From positions 1 through 38,878 of the forward strand of contig NZ_WTPX01000032.1 in the NCBI RefSeq assembly GCF_013036045.1: a stretch of 38,878 nucleotides of DNA. The letters run 5' to 3'. The notes beneath the pieces are model-generated. The model searched no databases. It was not told where the DNA came from and was given only the letters and a program-made list of their open reading frames with translations. Shown piece by piece: positions 16,518-24,213 of the stretch. Source of the stretch: Alienimonas chondri (lineage in GTDB: Bacteria > Planctomycetota > Planctomycetia > Planctomycetales > Planctomycetaceae). A program made the position numbers and the translations under genes. How positions within the stretch are numbered: position 1 is the stretch's first letter; every line of letters begins with the position of its first letter.

Positions 16518-17778
16518 TCCGCAGACCTCCCCGCGGCCCGAGTCGTCCCCCCTGCCCTACGGCCGTCAGTCCGTGGACGAGGCGGACGTCGCGGCGGTGG
16601 TGGAATGCCTGCGCGCCGATCGGCTCACGCAGGGACCGCAGGTCGAACGATTCGAGGCGGCGTTGTGCGAAGCCAGCGGGGCGAAGCACGCCGTCGCCGT
16701 CGCCAGCGGCACCGCGGCGCTGCACCTGGCCAGTCTCGCGACGGGGGTGAAGCCGGGCGACGTCGGCGTGACGTCCGCGATCACCTTCGTGGCCAGCGCC
16801 AACTGCATCGCCTACTGCGGCGGGACGCCTCACTTCGCGGACGTCGATCCGCGGACCGGCCTCATCGACGTCGCTTCGCTGTCCGAGGCGGTCGATCGGC
16901 TCGCCGCGAGCGGAACGCCGCCCAAGGCGCTGGTCCCCGTGGACTTCGCCGGCCAGCCCGCGGACCTGCCCGGCGTGCGAGCCGTCGCGGAGCGCGTCGG
17001 CGCCGCGGTGATCGCGGACGGCGCCCATTCGCTCGGCGCCGCCTATCGACTGCCTGACGGAACCCTCCGCCGCGCGGGCGAGGGAGCGCTGGCGGATGCG
17101 ACCTGCTTCAGCTTTCACCCCGTCAAACCGGTCACCACCGGCGAGGGCGGCGCGGTCGTGACGAATGACGAAGGCCTCGCCGAAGCCGTCCGCGAACTGC
17201 GGACGCACGGCATCCACCGCGACGCGGCTCGCCTCACCCGGCCTGACGAGGGGCCGTGGTACTATGAGCAAGCCGGCCTCGGCTATCACTACCGCGTGAC
17301 CGATTTGCAGTGCGCGTTGGGTCGATCGCAGCTTCGGAAATTGGACGCGTTTCTGACCCGCCGCAACGCGGTCGCGGAGCAGTACCGCACCGCCTTGGAG
17401 GGGGCGCCGTTCCTCGGTCGCCTCGAACCGCTGACGGTGCGAACCGAGACGGTCCGGCACGGCTATCACCTGTTCGTCGTGCGCCTCATCCCGCGAGACG
17501 GGGAAACGGAAGAGGCCGTCGCCGACCGTCGGCGGGGGCTGTTCGAAGCGCTGCATCGCCGCGGCGTCCTCGTGCAGGTGCATTACATCCCCGTGCCGAT
17601 GCAGCCGTTCTACGGCGGGGACGTCTCCGCGTTTCCGGGGGCGAGAGCCTACTACGCCGGCTGCGTGAGCCTGCCGATCTTCCCCGGCCTCGGCGACGGG
17701 GAGGTGCGTCGAGTGATCGACGTATTGTCCGAATGCTTGGATGAAGACGCCGCCGCCGATTCCGCGGAGAGCCGATGA
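16507..17778 (+). CDS. pseC: UDP-4-keto sugar aminotransferase, PseC
   Basis: PLP-dependent DegT/DnrJ/EryC1/StrS aminotransferase that adds the C4 amino group to the PseB product, giving UDP-4-amino-4,6-dideoxy-beta-L-AltNAc. It has 423 residues. The PLP lysine is K207 in FHPVKPVTTGEGG, the pyridine-binding aspartate D171 is in DGAHSLGA, and SGTAALHLA binds the phosphate. The C-terminal block VHYIPVPMQPFY is typical of PseC. ATG at 16507 overlaps the pseB end by 11 bases, and the stop overlaps the next ATG (ATGA). Confidence 0.95.
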   Translation: MRPDPQTSPRPESSPLPYGRQSVDEADVAAVVECLRADRLTQGPQVERFEAALCEASGAKHAVAVASGTAALHLASLATGVKPGDVGVTSAITFVASANCIAYCGGTPHFADVDPRTGLIDVASLSEAVDRLAASGTPPKALVPVDFAGQPADLPGVRAVAERVGAAVIADGAHSLGAAYRLPDGTLRRAGEGALADATCFSFHPVKPVTTGEGGAVVTNDEGLAEAVRELRTHGIHRDAARLTRPDEGPWYYEQAGLGYHYRVTDLQCALGRSQLRKLDAFLTRRNAVAEQYRTALEGAPFLGRLEPLTVRTETVRHGYHLFVVRLIPRDGETEEAVADRRRGLFEALHRRGVLVQVHYIPVPMQPFYGGDVSAFPGARAYYAGCVSLPIFPGLGDGEVRRVIDVLSECLDEDAAADSAESR

Positions 17779-18554
17779 GCACGGACCGCCCCAAGGTCGT
17801 CGCGATCATTCAGGCGCGCCTGTCCAGCACGCGTTTGCCCGGCAAGGTGCTGAAGGAGCTCGCCGGCGAACCGATGCTACATTGGGTCGTTGAGCGGGTC
17901 CGAGCTGCGCATCACGCCGGCCGGCCGATTATCGACGAAACGATCGTGGCGACCTCCGACGACGCTTCCGACGACGCCCTCGCCCAATGGTGCGATCAGC
18001 GGGGCGTTCGCTGCGAACGCGGTTCGCTGCAAGACGTGCTCGCCCGCTACCACGGGGCCGCTGCTGCGGCCGACGCCGACGTCGTCGTCCGGATTACCAG
18101 TGACTGCCCGCTGGTCGACCCCGGCGTGACGGGCGAGGTCGTCGCGGCGTATCTGTCCGCGGACCCGCCCGTCGCGTACGCCTCGAACATCGTCCCGACT
18201 CGCAGCTACCCGCGGGGGCTGGATACGGAGGTCTTCTCGATGGCGTCTCTGGAGATCGCCCATCAGGAAGACGACGATCCCGCGAAACGGGAGCATGTCA
18301 CGCAATTTCTCTGCCGACAGCCGGAGCGGTTCCCGCGCACCTGCGTCGTTGGTTCGGAGGACCACTCCGCCCACCGCTGGACGGTCGATACGCCTGAGGA
18401 TTTTGAACTCATCCAGCGGATCTACACGCATTTCGCCGCCGCGGACGGCGCCGGGCCGAGGGACTTCGACTGGCGGGACGTGCTCGCCCTGCTGGCCGAT
18501 CACCCCGAATGGTCGGCGCTGAACCGGCACATCGAGCAGAAGAAGGTGGCATGA
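17775..18554 (+). CDS. Nucleotidyltransferase activating the nonulosonic acid (PseF/SpsF-like)
   Basis: A 259-residue cytidylyltransferase-fold protein. The N-terminus AIIQARLSSTRLPGKVL is the nucleotide-binding signature of SpsF-type enzymes. VVRITSDCPLVDP holds the metal-binding aspartates and RWTVDTPEDFELI is the C-terminal core motif. By its position it should make CMP-activated pseudaminic-type acid from CTP, but it is closer to SpsF than to classical PseF (IPARGGSKR type), so pseF is not assigned outright. ATG overlaps the pseC stop by four bases, and the stop overlaps the pseG ATG by four bases. Confidence 0.88.
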   Translation: MSTDRPKVVAIIQARLSSTRLPGKVLKELAGEPMLHWVVERVRAAHHAGRPIIDETIVATSDDASDDALAQWCDQRGVRCERGSLQDVLARYHGAAAAADADVVVRITSDCPLVDPGVTGEVVAAYLSADPPVAYASNIVPTRSYPRGLDTEVFSMASLEIAHQEDDDPAKREHVTQFLCRQPERFPRTCVVGSEDHSAHRWTVDTPEDFELIQRIYTHFAAADGAGPRDFDWRDVLALLADHPEWSALNRHIEQKKVA

Positions 18555-19642
18555 CGGAGGGCGCCCCGACCGCCGCCGTCCCCCGATCCGGAGACCAGCT
18601 GGGCCGGCTGACGCTCCGCGCCGACGCCACCGCGCGTTCGGGGACCGGTCATGTGATGCGATGCCTGGCGATCGCGGAGGCGTGGCAATCCGCGGGCGGA
18701 ACGGCGACGTTCGTCGCGGCGGAGATCGGCGACGGCTTGGCGACATTGGTACGCGACCGCGGATTCGAGGTGGAACGGATCGCCGCTCCCCCGGGGTCCC
18801 CGGCCGACGCCGACCTCTCCGCCGGCCACGCCGCGAGTGCCGCCGGCTGGCTGGCGCTCGACGGCTATCACTTCGACGCCGCCTATAAACGCCGGGTGGG
18901 GCGGGCCGTCCCGCTGCTGCTGATCGACGACTTCGCCGCCGACGGCTACGAGGCGGCCCGGCTCGTGCTGAACCAAACGCTACACGCCACCCCCGAGGCC
19001 TATCCAGACGCTCCGCCCGAATCGCTCCTGTTAGGCCCGACGTACACAGTTCTACGGAAGGAGTTCCGGTCGTTCCTCGATCATGTCCCCCCAGGGTCGG
19101 GGCCTGTCGTGCGTCTGTTGGTGACTCTCGGCGGCTCCGACCCAGACAACGCCGCCGGCGCGGTTCTGTGCGCGCTACTGCAACTCGCCAGAATTACCAC
19201 GCTTCCCGCGGTGACGCTTATCATCGGAGCGATGAGTCCGCATGCCGACCTCGTGCGATCGAAAGCAGCCGAGTTGACTGCATCGACCGGGGGGCTCACC
19301 GTCACGGTAAAGACCGCGGTCGCGGATATGGCCGCCGAGATCGCGGCCGCAGATCTCGCAGTGACGGCGGGCGGGCTAACGTTGCAGGAGCTGGCATTTC
19401 TAGGCGTCCCGGCGGTGGTGATTCGCACCGCAGAAAATCAGGCCAAGGGCGTGGCGGCGGCGGAGCGAAGCGGATTCGTCGTCGACCTCGGCCGGTTCCC
19501 GGGCCTGACGGTAGACGACTTGGCCGCTGGGTTGCACGAACTGATCGCCGACCCGGATCGACGAAAAGCAATGAGCGAAGCTGGCCGAAGAGTTGTGGAC
19601 GGCCATGGCGCGGGCCGTTTGGTTGCGGCCCTCCGCCCCTAG
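18551..19642 (+). CDS. pseG: UDP-sugar hydrolase of the pseudaminic acid pathway, PseG
   Basis: A 363-residue GT-B-fold hydrolase that removes UDP from the doubly N-acylated altrose intermediate. The N-terminal RADATARSGTGHVMRCLAIA is diagnostic, with H34 as the likely catalytic base; GGSDPDN and the C-terminal AADLAVTAGGLTLQELAFLGVP form the UDP site. No acetyltransferase (PseH) domain is fused to it. ATG at 18551 overlaps the previous stop. The plus-strand run is interrupted after this gene by a minus-strand formyltransferase gene. Confidence 0.92.
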   Translation: MTEGAPTAAVPRSGDQLGRLTLRADATARSGTGHVMRCLAIAEAWQSAGGTATFVAAEIGDGLATLVRDRGFEVERIAAPPGSPADADLSAGHAASAAGWLALDGYHFDAAYKRRVGRAVPLLLIDDFAADGYEAARLVLNQTLHATPEAYPDAPPESLLLGPTYTVLRKEFRSFLDHVPPGSGPVVRLLVTLGGSDPDNAAGAVLCALLQLARITTLPAVTLIIGAMSPHADLVRSKAAELTASTGGLTVTVKTAVADMAAEIAAADLAVTAGGLTLQELAFLGVPAVVIRTAENQAKGVAAAERSGFVVDLGRFPGLTVDDLAAGLHELIADPDRRKAMSEAGRRVVDGHGAGRLVAALRP

Positions 19643-19791
19643 CCCGCCGGTCAAATGGTCGATCCGGCGCCTCCCGGGAGTTCGCCTGCCGAGAGGCATT
19701 GACGGATTTCGCGAGGTTCAAACCGGAACGGTTCAGCCGGCATGGCGCCTCAATGTCCGGAATGCGCTTTAAAGTTCGCGAAAGCTTCCTG

Positions 19792-20409
19792 TCAGTTGCG
19801 TCGATCGACTCCATACGCTTCGAGTACGGACACAGGAGTGTCCCAGCCTTGCGTCAACAAGTAGTCGAGCCTTCGACGGTCCACGGTGCGGTGATAGGAC
19901 CCGCCGCTCGGTTGTCGCCTCCGCGACGCCGTCCCCCGGCGAACGGCATGCCAGTTCTCTTTAAAAAGTTCCATCAGCGTGCGCTGCAGTTTTCCATAGG
20001 AACTGGAGAGCGTTTCACGCTCGGAATCGAAGTGCAGCTCCCTCTGCGCGATGATGTCCCCCGTATCCAGCCCCTCGTCCATATAATGCAGGGTGACGCC
20101 CTTCGGCGTCCCGTCGACGAAACTCCAGAAGTTCGAGTCTGCGCCGCGATTCCAGGGCAGCAGCGAAGCGTGAAGATTCACCGCTCGACTCGGAAACTCC
20201 TCCAATACTTCACGTCGAACGATATGGCGATAGCGATAGCTCACGAGAAAATCAAAGCGACCTTCGACGACGTCGCTTTTTGAAATCCGCTGCTCGGTTT
20301 GAACGACTCGTGCTCCCTCCTCCCTTAGCCAAGGAATCAAAGGACAGTCGCTGAGTCCCGCGAATAGTACCGAAGCCCCAATAGCACGAGATGGATCGGC
20401 CGTATTCAT
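19792..20409 (-). CDS. Sugar N-formyltransferase-like protein
   Basis: A 205-residue formyltransferase of the methionyl-tRNA/GAR/sugar formyltransferase fold, using N10-formyl-tetrahydrofolate. The catalytic triad is visible: N78 and H80 in AVNLHASLLPWNRG and D115 in DEGLDTGDII. It lacks a C-terminal tRNA-binding OB domain, so it is not Fmt. It lies antisense between pseG and pseI, and its surroundings are visibly less GC-rich than neighbouring genes, which suggests separate acquisition. Since no pseH gene is present, the likeliest role is formylating the C4 amino group of the PseC product to give a 7-formamido pseudaminic-type acid. That role is an inference; the fold is firm. Confidence 0.85.
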   Translation of the reverse strand: MNTADPSRAIGASVLFAGLSDCPLIPWLREEGARVVQTEQRISKSDVVEGRFDFLVSYRYRHIVRREVLEEFPSRAVNLHASLLPWNRGADSNFWSFVDGTPKGVTLHYMDEGLDTGDIIAQRELHFDSERETLSSSYGKLQRTLMELFKENWHAVRRGTASRRRQPSGGSYHRTVDRRRLDYLLTQGWDTPVSVLEAYGVDRRN

Positions 20410-20530
20410 TGCGTGTAGTCGGTCAGACGGTGCACGTGTTCGACTCCCAGCCCCAGACGTGCTCTAATGCCGCCTGGACGACCGAGGGAACGACTCGGCA
20501 CAGGGTAACCAAAGCCATACCAGACATGAC

Positions 20531-21649
20531 ATGCCTGCGTCGACGGATCTGAAAATGGAGACGGCCTCGAGACCAGTTGAGAAGTTCGAAATCGCCGGCC
20601 GCTCGGTCGGTCCGGGCCGGCCGGCGTACCTCATCGCGGAGATGTCCGCGAACCACGGGGGGCGGTACGAGGACGCCGTCGCAATTATTCATGCGGCGAA
20701 GGAGAGCGGCGCGGATGCGATCAAACTCCAGACCTACACCGCAGACACGATCACGCTGGACGTGGACGCTCCGGAGTTCCTAGCCGCCGGAGCGTTGTGG
20801 CGGGGCCGGAAGCTGCACTCTTTGTATCAGGAAGCATATACGCCCTGGGATTGGCAGCCGAAGCTGGCGGAAGTCGCGGCGGAGGTCGGAATCGATTGGT
20901 TCTCCAGCCCGTTCGATCCGACGGCGGTCGATTTCCTGGAGGAGATCGACTGCCCTGTTTATAAAATTGCCTCGTTTGAACTGGTCGATCTGCCGCTGAT
21001 TCGGAAAGCCGCGGCGACCGGGAAGCCGTTGATCATGTCGACGGGCATGGCCTCGCTGTCCGAGATCGACGCGGCCGTCGACGCGGCTCGGTCAGCCGGG
21101 GCGGCGGGCGCGGCGCTGTTGAAGTGCACCAGCGCCTATCCCGCTTCGCCGGCGGAGGCGAACCTCCGCACGATCCCGCACCTCGCGGCGGCGTTCGGGG
21201 TCCCGGCAGGGCTCAGCGATCATACGCTGGGGACCGCGGTGCCGGTGGCGGCGGTCGCCTTGGGGGCCACGGTGATCGAAAAACACTTCACCCTTTCCCG
21301 GGACACCCCCGGCCCGGACAGCGCCTTCAGCTTGGAACCAGCGGAGTTTCGGCAAATGGTCGATGCCGTCCGGGTGGCCGAAGCGGCGCTGGGAACGGTT
21401 CGCTACGGCGTCACGGACGACTCGAAGGCGAGCCGGCGAATGCGGCGATCGCTGTATGTGACGAAGGACGTCCGTCGAGGCGAACGGTTCACTGCCGAGA
21501 ACGTCCGCTCCGTGCGACCCGGATTCGGACTGCCCCCGGAGTCCTTCGACGAGGCGGCGCTGCGCGTCGCCGCGACGGACGTGACCGCGGGGACGCCGCT
21601 CTCCTGGTCCCTGCTGGGCGCACGGGCCGATGCAACGGAAGGGACATGA
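20531..21649 (+). CDS. pseI: Pseudaminic-type nonulosonic acid synthase (NeuB family, PseI)
   Basis: A 372-residue synthase condensing phosphoenolpyruvate with the free 2,4-diacylamino-hexose to make the nine-carbon acid. The TIM-barrel motifs AEMSANHGG (36-44), KLQTYTAD (65-72), SSPFDPTAVDFL, KIASFELVD, LSDHT and EKHFTLSRDTPGPDS (metal and substrate contacts) are all intact. A C-terminal SAF (antifreeze-like) domain covers about 300-370. The ATG at 20531 is the first Met of the frame and is about 30 residues before the barrel; the ATG coding for M9 is an alternative. The stop overlaps the next ATG by four bases. PseI is favoured over NeuB or LegI by the pse neighbours. Confidence 0.93.
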   Translation: MPASTDLKMETASRPVEKFEIAGRSVGPGRPAYLIAEMSANHGGRYEDAVAIIHAAKESGADAIKLQTYTADTITLDVDAPEFLAAGALWRGRKLHSLYQEAYTPWDWQPKLAEVAAEVGIDWFSSPFDPTAVDFLEEIDCPVYKIASFELVDLPLIRKAAATGKPLIMSTGMASLSEIDAAVDAARSAGAAGAALLKCTSAYPASPAEANLRTIPHLAAAFGVPAGLSDHTLGTAVPVAAVALGATVIEKHFTLSRDTPGPDSAFSLEPAEFRQMVDAVRVAEAALGTVRYGVTDDSKASRRMRRSLYVTKDVRRGERFTAENVRSVRPGFGLPPESFDEAALRVAATDVTAGTPLSWSLLGARADATEGT

Positions 21650-22737
21650 ACGTCGACGCCGACGCCGCCCCAATCGTCCCGATGGACGGTGCCGTGCATG
21701 CCACGCTCGACGGCTTCCTTTTAGAAAACCTGGATCGGATTTGCGCCGATCGTCCGTTGATCACCGACGCCTTGCATCAGCCGAATGATTTTTACGGACA
21801 GGCACCGACGCTCCGACGCTACGCCTCCCTCCCGGAGACCCCCCTGCCAATCGCATTGGAGCACGGCCTTCGATTCGACCAAGGAGCCTGGGAGAACGAT
21901 CTCGAAGCGCCCCTGGCGGTGTTGGGGGTAGCCTCCGAGACTCGCGCCGCCACAGTTCGGCGTCTTCTGCCCCCCAAGAGTCGAAAACGTGTGGAGGCGA
22001 TTGGATTCGGGTCGCTTTACGCCGCGGCGTTGGTGCGAGAGACGCTCGGCCCGGACCCGGCTCCCGCCGATCGCACCGGGGGCACTTTGGCGTTCCCCTC
22101 CCACTCGACGCATCACATCCGCGCTGTCCTCCCGGCAGAGCGGCTCGCAGAGGGATGGGCCAGCCTGCCGGCAGCGCTGCAACCGGTGGTGGTTTGCCTC
22201 TACTGGAAGGACGTCTTGCATGGGCAGGCGGCCCCCTACCGGGCGGCGGGGCTGCCGGTGGTCAGCGTCGGTCACATGTTCTCGCCGGAGTTCCTGCTTC
22301 GACTCCATGCGCTCTGCCGGCACTTCCGGTTCGCGACGGCGAACGGGATCGGCACCCACCTCTTCGCAGCGTCGGGAGCTGGATGCCGCTTTTTTTTCAC
22401 CCCGAAGGTGCCGGAACGGTATAGCGCCCCCGCGGAACGCCTCTCTGACATGGGCAGCGCCGACAGGACGCACGATGTGGCCCGGGCGCTGTTCGGAGAG
22501 CGACCGCCGATCGGCCCGGACGCCGACGCGGGCCGTGACGCCGAACGGGCGGCGTTCGTCGGCGGGTATCTCGGCAAGTCCTCCTTCCGCACCCCGGAGG
22601 AGTTCCGCGACTTGGTCCGGCATGCCGAGCGACGCCGACGCTATCACGCGGCTTGCACGGCGACCTTTGGTTGGCCCCGTCGCCTGACCCGCGCGGCGAA
22701 GCGTTTCGCCGCGCGTCTGGGTCCAGTCCGAGGATGA
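21646..22737 (+). CDS. Uncharacterised protein, candidate nonulosonate transferase
   Basis: A 363-residue protein I cannot assign to a named family with certainty. The block from CLYWKDVLHG through VVSVGHMF, then LLRLHALCRHF, to TANGIGTHLFAASG resembles a pattern seen in uncharacterised proteins of surface-polysaccharide clusters (roughly GH..D..FL.RL, then SN..GTH..Y). That pattern looks like the nucleotide-sugar side of a GT-B fold. The start ATG at 21646 overlaps the pseI stop (ATGA), so it is co-translated with the synthase. A transferase that attaches the activated acid is the most economical role. The C-terminus is Arg-rich and basic. Confidence 0.7.
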   Translation: MNVDADAAPIVPMDGAVHATLDGFLLENLDRICADRPLITDALHQPNDFYGQAPTLRRYASLPETPLPIALEHGLRFDQGAWENDLEAPLAVLGVASETRAATVRRLLPPKSRKRVEAIGFGSLYAAALVRETLGPDPAPADRTGGTLAFPSHSTHHIRAVLPAERLAEGWASLPAALQPVVVCLYWKDVLHGQAAPYRAAGLPVVSVGHMFSPEFLLRLHALCRHFRFATANGIGTHLFAASGAGCRFFFTPKVPERYSAPAERLSDMGSADRTHDVARALFGERPPIGPDADAGRDAERAAFVGGYLGKSSFRTPEEFRDLVRHAERRRRYHAACTATFGWPRRLTRAAKRFAARLGPVRG

Positions 22738-22785
22738 AATCCCCCTGAGAGAGTCCGTCCTGCAGGTCGCACGCGGCGGGGACGC

Positions 22786-24084
22786 TCAGTCCGGCTCACC
22801 GTCGCCGGGGACCGAGGATCGATCGTCGCCGACGGGGAAGGCGGAGAGGGGGACCGTGACGCTGACGACCGTGCCGCGGCCGGGGGCGGTGGTCACGTCG
22901 ACGGAGCCGTCGACATCGGCGAATCGCTCGGTGAGGCCGAACAGCCCGAGGCCGGTGGCCTGATTGCGGCGTTCCAGCATGTCGCCCGCTTCAAACCCCT
23001 CGCCTTCGTCCCGCACGGTCAGGCGGAGGCGGTCGGGGCCAGGGCTGTCGAGGTGAATCTCGGCCGTCTTCACGCGGGCGTACTTCACCACGTTCAGCAG
23101 CAGTTCACGGGCGGCTTCGAACATCAGCACCCGGACGTCCTGGGCGGGCGAACCGCAGCGCTCTTCGTCGGCGCGAATCTCGACGGTGAGGTCGTGCTTC
23201 TCCTCGTAGAAGTCGGCCAACCAATGGAGCGACGCCGGCAGACCGATCTCGTGGAGCATCTGCGGGGGGGAAAGCTCCGAAGTCAGCGAGCGGGTGGCCG
23301 TAAGGGCGCCGTCGATCAACCCGGTCAGCCGGTCCAAGATCTCGCCGACGTCTTGGTTCGCGGCCCCGCCGGCTTCCCGCGTCATCTCCCGGGCGATGTG
23401 CGCCTGCATGGTCGCGGCGACGAGTTCCTGCTGAAGGTTGTCGTGCAGGTGCCGGGCGAGTCGACGCCGCTCCGCCTGCTCCGCCTCGACGACCCGCGCG
23501 TGCAGGCGGCGGAGACGGTCGGAGCGTTGCTCCGCCTCCCGCGTCCGGGCCGCCAGTTGCTCGTTCAAGCGGTGGAGCTGGGCTGCCGCCGCGTGCTGCT
23601 CCGTCAGGTCGATCAGAGCGGTTTGATACGAGAACGTCCCCCCGTCCAGCGCCAGACCGATCAGCCGCACCGGCACCTCCCGGCCGTCGCGGGTGTGCAA
23701 GGTCACCTCTCCCTCGACGGCTTCCGTGTGGTTCCGGCAGCGCCGGAGAAAGCCGTGGAAAGCGGGGTGATCCTGCTCCCGAACGTGGTGGATAAACGGC
23801 AGGCCGGGCATCGCCGATCGACGGACGCCCAACAACCGCTCCGCGGCTTCGTTCAGGCAGCGAACGATTCCCTGCGGGGTGAGTTTGACCATCGCCACCG
23901 GGGCCAAATCATAGAGATCCTCATATTCCGAGAGGGCCCGCTCCAACGTCTCCCGGAGGTCGCAGTTCTCGCTCTCCAGCGTGCGCAGCTGCTCGGTCCG
24001 CAGGGCTAACTCGTCCGCGAGGGCGTTCTCTCCCGCAAACTCGGCGGCGCTGTACGGGCGGGTCGAGGATTGCAGCACGGGCAT
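22786..24084 (-). CDS. PAS-domain sensor histidine kinase (HisKA_3 type)
   Basis: A 432-residue cytoplasmic kinase. An N-terminal coiled coil (about 20-50) precedes a PAS domain (about 55-165, ending in LIDLTEQ). A second coiled coil leads to the phosphoacceptor block ERRRLARHLHDNLQQELVAA, where the histidine of HLHDN is the HisKA_3 phosphosite. HATPase_c follows, with ELLLNVVKYA (N box), DEGEGF (G1) and GLGLFGLTERF (G2). No membrane segment is seen. The ATG at 24084 was preferred over a TTG at 24183 because the extra 33 residues look non-coding. It follows the CheB-CheR gene after 129 bases. No response regulator is adjacent. Confidence 0.9.
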   Translation of the reverse strand: MPVLQSSTRPYSAAEFAGENALADELALRTEQLRTLESENCDLRETLERALSEYEDLYDLAPVAMVKLTPQGIVRCLNEAAERLLGVRRSAMPGLPFIHHVREQDHPAFHGFLRRCRNHTEAVEGEVTLHTRDGREVPVRLIGLALDGGTFSYQTALIDLTEQHAAAAQLHRLNEQLAARTREAEQRSDRLRRLHARVVEAEQAERRRLARHLHDNLQQELVAATMQAHIAREMTREAGGAANQDVGEILDRLTGLIDGALTATRSLTSELSPPQMLHEIGLPASLHWLADFYEEKHDLTVEIRADEERCGSPAQDVRVLMFEAARELLLNVVKYARVKTAEIHLDSPGPDRLRLTVRDEGEGFEAGDMLERRNQATGLGLFGLTERFADVDGSVDVTTAPGRGTVVSVTVPLSAFPVGDDRSSVPGDGEPD

Positions 24085-24213
24085 CGCGGGCAGCGTTCGG
24101 CCGGAGTCGGGACGCCCTTGGGAATGCGGGCGAAAAGGCAGGTGCGACGATCCGTCGCGCGTCTCCGGTGTAGCGTGCCGCAACCGGGAACGAAAGGGGG
24201 TGGATGCCGAGAT

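Noticed and set aside
19712-19740. T-loop-like GGTTCAAACC suggesting a tRNA
   Set aside because: The flanking bases do not form a T stem, and no acceptor or anticodon stem could be built around it.
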